A stretch of DNA of 64,000 nucleotides from an uncultured bacterium (GCA_946548895.1 CAMNQF010000001.1:124001-188000), one strand, 5' to 3'; shown: positions 7,842-16,422, numbered from the stretch's first letter. Numbers and translations: made by a program. The notes: a model not told the origin generated them from the sequence alone.

Positions 7842-8519
7842 ATGCACGTGGACATTCTGGGCCAGGCGGCGGTCTTTGGGCAGGGGTTCCTGCTGGGGGT
7901 TCTGCTGGGCCTGGTCTACGACGGGATGCGCACCCTGCGCCGGAGCCTGCGGCTGGCCCCTCTGGCTTTTTTGTTGGACCTGCTGTTCTGGCTGGGTGCC
8001 ACGGTGGGGCTGTTCGCGCTCACCCTGCTGTCTGACGACGGGCAGGTGCGCATTTACCATATGGCGGCGGTGGCGCTGGGGGGCGGGGTGTACTTTCTCA
8101 CCCTCAGCCGCCTGGTTCTGCCCGCGCTGCTCTGGCTGGCCCAGGGGGTGCGGGCGGTGTTCCGCCTGCTCACCGCGCCGGTCCGGCTGGCGGGGCGGGG
8201 GACAAAAAAATTTTTAAAAATTCAAAAAAAACACTTCCAAAATTGGCTGGGGTGGTATAAAATAAATATACTATACCGTTTCGCAAGAGACGGGGAAAGG
8301 GGGGCGGAGCCGCGTGGGGCTGAAAGTAAAACGGGCCGGCATGGCCACAAAGCTGCTGGTGCTGGTTCTGCTGGCCGTCGTGGCCGCCGCTCTGCTGTCC
8401 ACCCAGGCAAGGCTGAACGCCGCGCAGTCCGACCGGGAGGCGTTGAGCCGCCAGGTGCAGGAGCAGCGGGAGGCAAACGCCGCGCTGGAGGATGGCATCG
8501 CCCGCAGCGGCGACCCTGA
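7842..8519 (+). CDS. yabQ: Spore cortex biosynthesis protein YabQ, with an unusual C-terminal extension
   Basis: 225 residues. The N-terminal two thirds are membrane protein: hydrophobic segments at about residues 8-24, 41-66 and 75-105, typical of YabQ, which is needed for spore cortex formation. A basic stretch (TKKFLKIQKKHFQNWLGWYKIN) near residue 120-145 is where related proteins usually end. After that the frame continues as Gly/Arg/Ala-rich sequence read out of frame through the start of divIC, a 206-bp overlap. Either the stop codon was lost, or the A/T homopolymers at 8203-8230 hide a frameshift. Identity of the body is sure, the tail is doubtful. Confidence 0.8.
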   Translation: MHVDILGQAAVFGQGFLLGVLLGLVYDGMRTLRRSLRLAPLAFLLDLLFWLGATVGLFALTLLSDDGQVRIYHMAAVALGGGVYFLTLSRLVLPALLWLAQGVRAVFRLLTAPVRLAGRGTKKFLKIQKKHFQNWLGWYKINILYRFARDGERGAEPRGAESKTGRHGHKAAGAGSAGRRGRRSAVHPGKAERRAVRPGGVEPPGAGAAGGKRRAGGWHRPQRRP

Positions 8520-8598
8520 CTACCTGGCGGACATCGCCCGGAGCCGTTTGGGTCTGGTGGAGCCGGGCGAAATTGAGTTTGTGGACCCGGCGAAATAA
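8314..8598 (+). CDS. divIC: Septum formation initiator, FtsB/DivIC family
   Basis: 94 residues from a GTG start (ATG at 8341 is an alternative). One membrane segment (about residues 12-30, KLLVLVLLAVVAAALLS), then a coiled coil (AQSDREALSRQVQEQREANAAL), then the family end motif DPDYLADIARSRLGLVEPGEIEF. DivIC acts in the divisome at the septum with FtsL and DivIB. The yabP-yabQ-divIC-yabR order is the conserved Bacillota arrangement. Its 5' part overlaps the open tail of yabQ in another frame. Confidence 0.88.
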   Translation: MGLKVKRAGMATKLLVLVLLAVVAAALLSTQARLNAAQSDREALSRQVQEQREANAALEDGIARSGDPDYLADIARSRLGLVEPGEIEFVDPAK

Positions 8599-8655
8599 GA
8601 AGCGCGGAGAAACGGCCAGCGAGGGAGCTTGGACCGAAGCGAAGGCAAAATCCGT
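8599..8655 (+). repeat. Interspersed GAAGCG-type repeat, copy between divIC and yabR
   Basis: Contains GAAGCGCGGAGAAACGGCC, then GCGAGGGAGCTTGGACCGAAG and CGAAGGCAAAAT. An inverted, nearly identical copy is at about 9405-9465, and looser relatives are at 4833, 5950, 9228 and 9550. Confidence 0.7.
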
Positions 8656-8713
8656 GTGAACGCCGGGCCCGCGGCAAAAATCCAATACATATTGAGAGGG
8701 AAAAAAGAGATTT

Positions 8714-9187
8714 ATGGGGATTGAAGTTGGTTCTATCTTGGATGGCAAGGTGACGGGGATCACCAAGTTTGGCGCATTTGTGTCTCTGCCCGGCAATCGG
8801 TCCGGACTGGTGCACATCTCGGAGATCGCGTACTCCTATGTCAACGACGTTCACGACCTGCTGGCAGAGGGCCAGGAGGTCAAGGTGAAAGTCATCGGGA
8901 TTGATGACAACAACCGTATCAACCTGTCCATCAAGCAGGCTCTGCCCCCGCCGCCCCGCCCGGAGCGCCGCCCCGGCCCGCGCCCGGAGGGAGGAGAGCG
9001 CCGCCCCCAGGGGCGCCGTCCCGGCCCTGGAGGCCCCGGCCGCAGCTTTACGCCGGAGCCCGCCCAGCCCCGGGGTCCGGCCAGCTTTGAGGACCAGCTG
9101 AAGCAGTTCATGGCCAGTTCCGACAGCAAGCTGTCCGAGCTGCACATGAACGAGAAGCGGAGCAACCGCAGGGGCGGAAGAAGGTAG
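8714..9187 (+). CDS. yabR: S1 RNA-binding domain protein (YabR / general stress protein 13-like)
   Basis: 157 residues. Residues 1-76 form an S1 OB-fold: GSILDGKVTGITKFGAFVSL, then GLVHISEIA, ending in VIGIDDNNRINLSIKQA. Residues 77-118 are Pro/Arg/Gly-rich and look disordered and basic, which suits nucleic-acid binding. The last 35 residues are charged (FEDQLKQFMASSDSKLSEL). Family members associate with RNA or ribosomes; a specific role is not established. Position after divIC is conserved in Bacillota. Confidence 0.85.
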   Translation: MGIEVGSILDGKVTGITKFGAFVSLPGNRSGLVHISEIAYSYVNDVHDLLAEGQEVKVKVIGIDDNNRINLSIKQALPPPPRPERRPGPRPEGGERRPQGRRPGPGGPGRSFTPEPAQPRGPASFEDQLKQFMASSDSKLSELHMNEKRSNRRGGRR

Positions 9188-9194
9188 CCGAATC

Positions 9195-9224
9195 AAAAGG
9201 GGACGCGCCAGCGTCCCCTTTTTT
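9195..9224 (+). terminator. Intrinsic terminator after yabR
   Basis: AAAAGGGGACGC and GCGTCCCCTTTT form a stem around a GCCA loop, followed by further T residues; it starts 8 bases after the yabR stop. Confidence 0.85.
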
Positions 9225-9772
9225 GTGCCGAAGCGCGGAGCGCCCGGGAGCAGGACGCCTGGACCGAAGCGAGGGGCGCAAACCAAGGAGGGGCGAAGCC
9301 CCGGATGTTTGCGGCCCGAGTCGGAGGGAAGGCGGCCGCTGCGAAGCGGTCAGGACGTTCGGTCGCTTTCCCTCCGCCTCAGGCAAAATGCCGATTTGCT
9401 TCGCAAATCTTAGCATTTTGCCTTCGCTTCAGTCCAAGCTCCCTCGCTGACCGCTTCTCAGCGCTTCGCTGTTGTCACGCTGCGCCTGTTCGTGACGCGC
9501 GGCTTCGCTCCGTCTCAAGCAAAACCCGGCCCCGCTGCGCGGGCCCTCGGCTTTTGCTTTCGCTCCGCTCCATCCGCGCTGCTCACGACGGCTCCGCGCT
9601 TTTCCTATAAAAATCGGCTCTTTCTCCGAGGAGAAAGAGCCCAAGGGTTTATTTGCGCGGGAGAATGGAATGACCGCATGGACTGAAGTCCATGCCGCGG
9701 CCTGTGCCGCCCTTACAGTATACCACTGCGGCGGGCCAAAGCCTGTCGAACCCTGACAGAGGAGGAATCACG
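9225..9772. repeat. Gene-free repeat patch with inverted GAAGCG-type elements
   Basis: About 550 bp with no convincing gene. A direct copy (9228-9285, CCGAAGCGCGGAGCGCCC ... CTGGACCGAAGCGAGG) is followed by a self-complementary stretch (GGAGGGAAGGCGGCC near 9326 against GGTCGCTTTCCCTCCGCC near 9362), an inverted copy of the 8599 repeat (9405-9465) and a more diverged inverted copy (9545-9612). A hairpin GGCTCTTTCTCC / GGAGAAAGAGCC sits at 9613-9640. The patch resembles bacterial interspersed palindromic repeats. GAGGAGG just before 9773 belongs to the next gene. Confidence 0.6.
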
Positions 9773-10921
9773 ATGCTCATTATCAATGGGATCATTCACA
9801 CCATGGAGGCGGGCACGATTTCCGGCGGATTTGTGCTGACTCAAGGGGGGCGCATCGCCCAGGTGGGGCCCATGTCCGCCCTGCCGGAGGGCGCGGACGC
9901 CGCCGGCCTCGTGGACGCCCGGGGAGGCCATGTCCTCCCCGGATTTATCGACGCCCATTGCCATGTGGGCCTGTACGGCTCCGCCCCGCAGGAGGACGAT
10001 TTGAACGAGGCCTCCGCCCCCTGCACCCCAGAGCTCCGGGCGCTGGACGGGGTGAATCCCATGAACCCCTACTTCCGGGAGGCCCGCCGGGCGGGCGTGA
10101 CCTGCGTTCACACCGGCCCCGGCTCCGCCAATCCCATTGCGGGGCAGTCCATCCTGCTCAAGACGGCGGGCACGGTGGTGGACCAGATGGTGGTGCGCTC
10201 ACCCGCGGCCATGAAGTTTGCCTTGGGAGAGAACCCCAAGGGGATCCATAAGGGCCACGGCCCCGCCACCCGCATGGCCTCCGCCGCCCTGATCCGGGAG
10301 AAGCTGACTCAGGCGCTGAACTACGAGCTGAAGTGCGCGCAAGCCCAGGCGGATAACGAGACGGACGGGCCGGAGTTTGACGCCCGGCTGGATGCCCTGC
10401 GTTCGGTGGTGACGGGCCGTCTGCCCGCCCACTTCCACGCCCACCGGGCGGACGACATCGCCACCGCCGTCCGCATCTCCAAGGAGTTCGGGCTGGACTG
10501 CGTCATCGTCCACGGCACCGAAGGCCACCTCATCGCGGACTTTTTGGCTAAGGAGGGGGTACCCGTCATTACCGGGCCGTTCCTCATGGACCGCTGCAAG
10601 CCGGAGCTGTCCTCCCTCACCATGGAGAACACCGCCCTGCTGGCCCAGGCGGGGGTGCAGACGGCCGTCTGCACCGACCACCCTGAAACCCCGGTCAATC
10701 TGCTCTCCCTATGCGCCGCCATGGCGGCCCGGGCCGGGATGGACGAGGAGGACGCCCTGGCCGCCATCACCATCAACGCGGCCAATATCCTGGGCGTGGG
10801 GGACCGGCTGGGCTCCCTGGCCCCGGGGAAGGACGCGGACATCGTGGTGACGGACGGCCACCCCTTCCACTGGCGCACCAAGGTCACCCATGTGCTCATC
10901 GACGGACGGGAGGTCATTTGA
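9773..10921 (+). CDS. Metal-dependent amidohydrolase
   Basis: 382 residues of the amidohydrolase superfamily (imidazolonepropionase/isoaspartyl-like branch). Metal and catalytic signatures: PGFIDAHCHVGL (HxH, about residues 60-66), FHAHRADD and HGTEGH (metal His residues), and AVCTDHPETP (the catalytic Asp). The C terminus has the usual return to the small beta domain, ILGVGDRLGSLAPGKDADIVV. It should hydrolyse a C-N bond of a cyclic or amide substrate; the substrate is not evident. Start chosen behind GAGGAGG. The stop codon abuts the fumarase start, so the two are probably one operon. Confidence 0.82.
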   Translation: MLIINGIIHTMEAGTISGGFVLTQGGRIAQVGPMSALPEGADAAGLVDARGGHVLPGFIDAHCHVGLYGSAPQEDDLNEASAPCTPELRALDGVNPMNPYFREARRAGVTCVHTGPGSANPIAGQSILLKTAGTVVDQMVVRSPAAMKFALGENPKGIHKGHGPATRMASAALIREKLTQALNYELKCAQAQADNETDGPEFDARLDALRSVVTGRLPAHFHAHRADDIATAVRISKEFGLDCVIVHGTEGHLIADFLAKEGVPVITGPFLMDRCKPELSSLTMENTALLAQAGVQTAVCTDHPETPVNLLSLCAAMAARAGMDEEDALAAITINAANILGVGDRLGSLAPGKDADIVVTDGHPFHWRTKVTHVLIDGREVI

Positions 10922-11767
10922 ATGGTACGGGAAATTGAGGCAAGCGCCCTGTCCGGCGCCATTCGGGCGCTGTGCATCCAGGCCAATACCGTTCTGCCCC
11001 GAGACCTGCGGGAGGCCATCTGCTCCGCCCGGGAAGCAGAGCCCTCCCCGGTGGGGCGGGCCATCCTGGGGGATTTGGTGGAGAACTATGAGTTCGCGGA
11101 ATCCAAGGGGCTGCCCATCTGCCAGGACACCGGCATGGCGGTGGTGTTCCTGGACTGGGGCCAGGACTGCCATCTCACCGGCGGGTCTCTGGAGGACGCG
11201 GTCAACAGCGGCGTGCGCCAGGGCTATCTGGACGGCTGCCTCCGGCTGTCGGTGGTGGCCGACCCCCTGCGGCGTGTGAACACCCGCGACAACACCCCGG
11301 CCATTCTCCATTTGCGGATGGTGCCGGGAGACAAGGTGGACATTACCGTGGCCCCCAAGGGCTTCGGCAGCGAGAACATGACCAGGCTCAAGATGTTCAA
11401 CCCCTCCGTCACCCTGGAGCAGGTGGAGGACTTCATCGTGGACTGCGTGTCCCAGGCCGGGTCCAACCCCTGCCCGCCGGTGGTGGTGGGCGTGGGGCTG
11501 GGGGGCACCTCCGAGGTAGCCGTGGAGCTGGCCAAGCGGGCCCTGCTGCGCCCCGCCGGGGAGCGCCACCCGGACCCCTTCTACGCCGTCATGGAGGAGC
11601 GGATTCTGGAGCGGGTCAACCGGCTGGGCATCGGCCCCCAGGGGCTGGGGGGGCGGACCACCGCCCTGTCCGCCGCGGTTTTGACCCAGGGTACCCACAT
11701 CGCGGGTCTGCCCTGCGCGGTGAATCTGGGGTGTCACGTGACGCGGCACGCCCGCGAGGTGCTGTAA
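10922..11767 (+). CDS. Fumarate hydratase class I, alpha subunit (no beta subunit alongside)
   Basis: 281 residues, the length of the N-terminal (alpha) subunit of two-subunit [4Fe-4S] fumarases and tartrate dehydratases. The three cluster cysteines are visible: PICQDTG (near residue 68), SNPCPPVVVGVG and VNLGCH near the end. Family motifs SENMTRL, GVGLGGTSE and GIGPQGLGGRTTAL are intact. Such proteins need a beta subunit, normally encoded immediately downstream, but the next gene is an unrelated AT-rich DUF3788 gene. It begins directly after the amidohydrolase stop. Confidence 0.85.
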   Translation: MVREIEASALSGAIRALCIQANTVLPRDLREAICSAREAEPSPVGRAILGDLVENYEFAESKGLPICQDTGMAVVFLDWGQDCHLTGGSLEDAVNSGVRQGYLDGCLRLSVVADPLRRVNTRDNTPAILHLRMVPGDKVDITVAPKGFGSENMTRLKMFNPSVTLEQVEDFIVDCVSQAGSNPCPPVVVGVGLGGTSEVAVELAKRALLRPAGERHPDPFYAVMEERILERVNRLGIGPQGLGGRTTALSAAVLTQGTHIAGLPCAVNLGCHVTRHAREVL

Positions 11768-11820
11768 AGCGCTTCAACAGATTGGGGTCTGCTGAAATCG
11801 AAATCTATGGAGGCGATACC

Positions 11821-12234
11821 ATGCTTGAACATATACCGACCCAATCAACTATGACTGAATTGCTTGGACAATCTTTGTTTGAAGTTTGGCAGGCGTTATG
11901 TCTGGCCATTGACGAAAAATATGATCTGGAACGAGTGTGGAACACTGGCGGTAAAAATTGGGCTTACGAGTACAAATATCGCAGAGGCGGCAAAACACTG
12001 TGCTGCCTATACGCTAAAAGTAATTGCATTGGTTTCATGATTATCTTTGGAAAAGATGAAAGAACAAAATTTGAAGCGATAAGAGAAACTCTTTCTGATG
12101 CCGTTTGCAGGCAATACGACGAGGCAAAAACCTATCATGATGGAAAATGGGTCATGCTTGAACCGACCAATACGGCTGATTTTGACGATTACATGAAATT
12201 GTTGCTTATCAAAAGAAAACCGAATCGAAAATAA
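11821..12234 (+). CDS. DUF3788-like small protein, AT-rich
   Basis: 137 residues, apparently of the DUF3788 family: LGQSLFEVWQALCLAIDEKY, NWAYEYKYRRGGKTLCCLY, FMIIFGKDERTKFEAI and YHDGKWVMLEP are typical. Function unknown. Start behind TATGGAGGC. Base composition is clearly more AT-rich than both neighbours, and it sits where a fumarase beta gene would be expected, suggesting transfer or insertion here. Confidence 0.7.
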   Translation: MLEHIPTQSTMTELLGQSLFEVWQALCLAIDEKYDLERVWNTGGKNWAYEYKYRRGGKTLCCLYAKSNCIGFMIIFGKDERTKFEAIRETLSDAVCRQYDEAKTYHDGKWVMLEPTNTADFDDYMKLLLIKRKPNRK

Positions 12235-12376
12235 CAATTCCGAATTATTGAAGCGTGTATCTTTTCTTCTTCGGATAATTGTGGTATACTGATTAGGTTA
12301 TGATTTTATTTAGGGGGTTCTTCCCATGTAAAGGACCGTTTTCTTCTAAAAACCAAATGAAACAGGAGGAACTCTC

Positions 12377-13978
12377 ATGTCTCAATACGAATCCGAAATC
12401 AAACGGCGGAGAACCTTCGCCATCATCTCCCACCCCGACGCGGGCAAGACCACCCTGACGGAAAAATTCCTGCTCTACGGCGGGGCCATCGCCCAGGCGG
12501 GGGTGGTCAAGGGCAAGAAGAACGCCCGGGCCGCCACCTCCGACTGGATGGAGATCGAAAAACAGCGCGGCATCTCCGTTACCTCCTCCGTGATGCAGTT
12601 CCAGTACGAGGGATTCTGCATCAACATCCTGGACACCCCCGGCCACCAGGACTTCTCCGAGGACACCTACCGCACCCTGATGGCGGCGGACTCCGCCGTC
12701 ATGGTCATCGACGCCGCCAAGGGCGTGGAGGCCCAGACCCGGAAGCTGTTCAAGGTGTGCCGCCTGCGGGACATCCCCATTTTTACCTTCATCAACAAGA
12801 TGGACCGGGAGGCCCGGGACCCCTTCGAGCTGTGCCAGGAGCTGGAGCACGAGCTGGGCATCGACACCTACGCCGTCAACTGGCCCATCGGCTGCGGCAA
12901 GGCGTTCCAGGGCGTGTACGACCGGGAGCGCCGCCGCATTATTCACTTCACCTCCAACGGCGGCTCCAAGGCGGCCACCGCCACCGAGGTGGCTCTGGAC
13001 GACCCGGCGCTGGCGGGCCTCATCGGGCAGAGCTACCGGGACCAGCTCAATGATGAGATCGAGCTGCTGGACGGCGCCTCCTGCGCGTTCGACATGGATC
13101 GGGTGCGCCATGGGCAGCTCTCCCCGGTGTTTTTTGGCTCCGCCCTGACCAACTTCGGCGTGGAGCCCTTCCTGGAGGACTTCCTGCGCATGACCACCGC
13201 GCCCCTGCCCCGCACGGCGGGGGAGGAGCTCATCGACTCCTTTGACGACGGCTTCTCCGCCTTTGTGTTCAAGATCCAGGCCAACATGAACAAGGCCCAC
13301 CGGGACCGCATCGCCTTCATGCGGGTGGTGTCCGGGCGGTTCGACGCGGACCAGGAGGTGTACCACGTCCAGGGCGGCAAGAAAATCAAGCTGTCCCGGC
13401 CCCAGCAGCTCATGGCCGCCGAGCGGGAGATCATCGAGGAGGCCTACGCCGGGGACATCATCGGCGTGTTTGACCCGGGCGTCTTCTCCATCGGGGACAC
13501 CCTGTGCACCGCCGCCCACAAGTTCCAGTTCGACCCCATCCCCACCTTCGCCCCGGAGCACTTCCGGCGGGTGCGGCCCCTGGACACCATGAAGCGCAAG
13601 CAGTTCCTCAAAGGGATGGAGCAGATCGCCCAGGAGGGCGCGATTCAAATTTTTAAAACCCCCTACTCCGGCATGGAGGAGGTCATTGTGGGCGTGGTGG
13701 GCACGCTGCAATTCGACGTGCTGGAATACCGGCTCAAAAACGAGTACGGCGTGGACCTGTACGCCGAGGGCCTGCCTTACGAGTACCTGCGCTGGATGCA
13801 CCACGAGGGGGACGAGCCCCTGCGGGCGGAGGACCTGACCCTCCCCGGCGACGCCATGCTGGTGGAGGACTACCGGCAGAACCAGCTGCTGCTGTTCGCC
13901 TCCCAGTGGTCCATCAACTGGACGGCGGAGCGGAACAAGCAGATCACCCTGTCCGAGTTCGGCGGGGCGAAGTTTTAA
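12377..13978 (+). CDS. prfC: Peptide chain release factor 3
   Basis: 533 residues, the normal RF3 length. A translational GTPase that removes RF1/RF2 from the ribosome after termination. P-loop SHPDAGKTTLTE (about residues 17-28), switch region with RGISVTSSVMQF, DTPGHQDFSEDTY (G3), FINKMDREARDP (G4), then domain II and a domain III ending near FGGAKF. AACAGGAGGA precedes the ATG. Upstream, TGGTATACT at 12282-12290 is a likely extended -10 promoter. Confidence 0.95.
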   Translation: MSQYESEIKRRRTFAIISHPDAGKTTLTEKFLLYGGAIAQAGVVKGKKNARAATSDWMEIEKQRGISVTSSVMQFQYEGFCINILDTPGHQDFSEDTYRTLMAADSAVMVIDAAKGVEAQTRKLFKVCRLRDIPIFTFINKMDREARDPFELCQELEHELGIDTYAVNWPIGCGKAFQGVYDRERRRIIHFTSNGGSKAATATEVALDDPALAGLIGQSYRDQLNDEIELLDGASCAFDMDRVRHGQLSPVFFGSALTNFGVEPFLEDFLRMTTAPLPRTAGEELIDSFDDGFSAFVFKIQANMNKAHRDRIAFMRVVSGRFDADQEVYHVQGGKKIKLSRPQQLMAAEREIIEEAYAGDIIGVFDPGVFSIGDTLCTAAHKFQFDPIPTFAPEHFRRVRPLDTMKRKQFLKGMEQIAQEGAIQIFKTPYSGMEEVIVGVVGTLQFDVLEYRLKNEYGVDLYAEGLPYEYLRWMHHEGDEPLRAEDLTLPGDAMLVEDYRQNQLLLFASQWSINWTAERNKQITLSEFGGAKF

Positions 13979-13982
13979 TGGA

Positions 13983-14034
13983 AAGCGCGAAACCCGCCGG
14001 AGAGCAGACGCTTTCCGGCGGGCGGCGCTTTTGT
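13983..14034 (+). terminator. Terminator after prfC
   Basis: Nested arms AAGCGC / GCGCTT and CCCGCCGGA / TCCGGCGGG enclose a loop and run into TTTTGTTT just after the prfC stop. Confidence 0.75.
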
Positions 14035-14070
14035 TTGAATACCTGGAAACGGGAGATTTGGGAGGCGGAC

Positions 14071-14583
14071 ATGATACTGGAGACGGAGCGGCTGTACTTG
14101 CGGGAGCTGAATCAGGGGGATTTCCGCGCTTTGTGCAGAATTATGCAGGATGAAGAGACGATGTACGCGTATGAGGGGGCTTTCACCGGCGGCGAGGTGC
14201 GGGAGTGGCTTGACCGGCAGATTGCCCGATATCAAAGGTGGGGGTTTGGCCTGTGGGCGGTGATTCTGAAGGAGAACGATAGGATGATCGGCCAGTGCGG
14301 GCTCACCATGCAGCCATGGAAGGATGGGGAAGTGCTGGAGATCGGGTATCTCTTTGAGCGGAAGCACTGGCACCGGGGCTATGCCACAGAGGCCGCCCGG
14401 GGGTGCAGGCAATATGCCTTTGACGTGCTGAACGCGGATGAGGTGTGCTCCATCATCCGGGATACGAACATCGCGTCTCAGCGTGTGGCCCGCAGAAACG
14501 GCATGGCCATTGTGGACAGCTGGGTCAAACATTACAAGGGCGTGGATATGCCCCATGACCGCTATGTAGCCTACCGCGGATAG
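14071..14583 (+). CDS. GNAT family N-acetyltransferase
   Basis: 170 residues, RimJ/RimL-like. Starts with ILETERLYLRELNQGDF; the acetyl-CoA loop is HRGYATEAARG (motif A, R/QxxGxG/A form), followed by FDVLNADEVCSIIRDTNIASQRVARRNG-type sequence typical of motif B. It should transfer acetyl from acetyl-CoA to an amine; the substrate (ribosomal protein, antibiotic or metabolite) is unknown. The start behind TTGGGAGGCGG was chosen. The 3' end overlaps the end of the convergent next gene by 59 bases. Confidence 0.8.
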   Translation: MILETERLYLRELNQGDFRALCRIMQDEETMYAYEGAFTGGEVREWLDRQIARYQRWGFGLWAVILKENDRMIGQCGLTMQPWKDGEVLEIGYLFERKHWHRGYATEAARGCRQYAFDVLNADEVCSIIRDTNIASQRVARRNGMAIVDSWVKHYKGVDMPHDRYVAYRG

Positions 14584-15286
14584 CTTTCGGCCTATCCCCC
14601 GCACAGCAGCCCGCCCGCAGCGCCTCCCGCCGCACCTCCCCCCGCTCCCACAGCAGGGCCAGCACCTGGTCCCCGCAGTCCGGGGGCAGGTCCAGCCCTT
14701 CGGCCCGCAGCTCCAGCCCGTTCAGCGTTCCGCCCTCGTACAGCTCCACGCTCCGCCCCCAGCGCCCGCCCCCCGGGCCGAAGGCCACGGTCGCATCCGC
14801 CCCCGCCGCCGGGGGCGTCACCGGCAGGCCGAACTTCGCCTGTAAGTACCGGGCGTAGTCCTCTCCGCCGGGGGCGTCGATGAGCAGCCCCCGCACCTGG
14901 GGGCACAGCCGCTCCGCCGTCCCCTCCAGCTCGGGGCACAGCCGGGGGGCGGACAGGGCCGCCCGCCCCCGGCGGAGGGGTATCCCCTCCGCCTCCAGCG
15001 CCCCCAGGGCCAGCACGTCGGCGCACCCCCGCCAAAAGGGCAGGGGGTCCACCGGGCACAGCAGCGTGAGCCGGTCCCCATAGGGGAAATCCGCCCCCAG
15101 CACCACCCGGCCCGCCCCCATCCGGGCCAGGGCCCGCTCCGCCCGGCGCAGCCGCCGCCTCAGCCGCCAGGGGGCAAGCCCCTCCGGCTGGTATACCGCC
15201 GCCCGCAGCACCGGCAGCGGACCCAGCCGAGCCTCCTCCACCTGAAAACGGCCCTTTTCCCGCCGGAGCACCAGCTGTCCCACCAT
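14525..15286 (-). CDS. Conserved-looking hypothetical protein, function unknown
   Basis: 253 residues if started at the ATG six bases after GAGGTG; a GTG nine bases upstream is possible. Arg-, Ala- and Leu-rich, with an Arg-rich helix (WRLRRRLRRAERALARMG) near residue 45 and sequence such as RVVLGADFPYGDRLTLLCP and LLIDAPGGEDYARYLQAKFG that looks folded. No membrane segment or signal. I do not recognise the family. It overlaps the GNAT gene tail-to-tail. The strong strand codon bias on the minus strand supports coding. Confidence 0.6.
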   Translation of the reverse strand: MVGQLVLRREKGRFQVEEARLGPLPVLRAAVYQPEGLAPWRLRRRLRRAERALARMGAGRVVLGADFPYGDRLTLLCPVDPLPFWRGCADVLALGALEAEGIPLRRGRAALSAPRLCPELEGTAERLCPQVRGLLIDAPGGEDYARYLQAKFGLPVTPPAAGADATVAFGPGGGRWGRSVELYEGGTLNGLELRAEGLDLPPDCGDQVLALLWERGEVRREALRAGCCAGDRPKAIRGRLHSGHGAYPRPCNV

Positions 15287-15421
15287 GCCCATCACCTCAG
15301 CAACTCATATGCGCCGGACCGGCGGGACATGACAGCGCCGCTCCTTGACAAGGACGGGGCTTCTGTCAAAACTCTTAACAGGCCCCCGGAGAACGGCAAA
15401 GGAGCTTGTATAATTCCCCGG

Positions 15422-15450
15422 TTGTATTTTTCCGGCCCGTTTGATATAAT
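15422..15450 (+). promoter_or_regulatory. Sigma-A promoter for degV
   Basis: TTGTAT (15422-15427) and TATAAT (15445-15450) with a 17-bp spacer, 49 bases before the start codon. Confidence 0.65.
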
Positions 15451-15498
15451 TGCCCCAATCAGTCTCACGATTCTGATTACGGAATGGAGGGCTTTCCC

Positions 15499-16338
15499 AT
15501 GTCCATTAAAGTTACCGCCACCAGCACCTGCGACCTGCCGCCCCAGCTGCTGGAGCGCTATCAGATTACCATGGTCCCCCTGTACGTCTCCTTTGGCGGG
15601 AACACCTTCCGGGACGGCGTGGAGGCCGGCCCGGAGGATATCTTCCGCCACGTGGAGGGGGGCGGCCAGTTGCCGACCACCGCGGCGGTGAACATCGCCG
15701 ACTACCAGGAGCTGTTCGCCCGCCTGTCCCCTCAGTACGACGAGGTGCTCCACATCACCATCGGCAGCGAGTTCTCCTGCTGCTACCAGAACGCCCTGGT
15801 GGCGGCGGAGGACTTCGGCAACGTCCATGTGGTGGACTCCCGGAACCTCACGACGGGGCAGGGAATCCTGGCCGTGGCCGCCGCCGAGGCGGCGGAGCGG
15901 GGGGCGGACATCCACGAGATCGTGGCCATGCTGGAGGGGATGATCGACCGGGTGGACACCACCTTTGTGGTGGACAAGCTGGACTACCTGGCCAAGGGCG
16001 GGCGGTGCTCGTCCGTGGTGGCCCTGGGCGCCAACCTGCTGAAGCTGAAGCCCTGTATTATACTGTCCGGGGGCAAAATGACCGTGGGCAAGAAGTACCG
16101 GGGGGCCTTTGAGAAAGTGCTGCCGGACTATGTTCTGGACCAGCTGAACGGCAAGAACGTGGACCTGGACCGGGTGTTTGTGGTCCACACCCGGTGCGGC
16201 TCGGAGATCCCCGAGACCGTGTGCGCTATGGTGCGGCAGTACGGCTTCCGTGAGGTGATCCCCGCTGTGGCCGGCTGCACCATCTCCTGCCACTGCGGGC
16301 CCAACACGCTGGGGGTCATCTTCCTGAGAAAGGGATAA
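15499..16338 (+). CDS. DegV family fatty-acid-binding protein
   Basis: 279 residues, the full DegV length. Begins with TATSTCDLPPQLLERY and contains the fatty-acid-site motifs TTAAVN, TIGSEFSCCYQNA, VVDSRNLTTGQG, and FVVDKLDYLAKGGRCS, then KPCIILSGGKMTVGKKYRG. In Bacillota DegV/FakB proteins bind a fatty acid and present it to the kinase FakA for phosphorylation and phospholipid synthesis; no fakA is in this window. AATGGAGGG precedes the ATG. Confidence 0.9.
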   Translation: MSIKVTATSTCDLPPQLLERYQITMVPLYVSFGGNTFRDGVEAGPEDIFRHVEGGGQLPTTAAVNIADYQELFARLSPQYDEVLHITIGSEFSCCYQNALVAAEDFGNVHVVDSRNLTTGQGILAVAAAEAAERGADIHEIVAMLEGMIDRVDTTFVVDKLDYLAKGGRCSSVVALGANLLKLKPCIILSGGKMTVGKKYRGAFEKVLPDYVLDQLNGKNVDLDRVFVVHTRCGSEIPETVCAMVRQYGFREVIPAVAGCTISCHCGPNTLGVIFLRKG

Positions 16339-16387
16339 AAACCGCGTCCAGCGCCCCAGGCAGGGTACGCGGCAAAATATTGATTCA

Positions 16388-16422
16388 GGCAGGGCTGTGA
16401 CAGATGAGGTCACAGCCCTGCC
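16388..16422. terminator. Bidirectional terminator between degV and ctp
   Basis: GGCAGGGCTGTGAC and GTCACAGCCCTGCC form a 14-bp perfect stem with a 7-base loop between convergent genes. Confidence 0.75.

Noticed and set aside
12293..13804. A 503-codon minus-strand frame opposite prfC
   Set aside because: Shadow of a textbook RF3 gene; no start signal and no motifs.
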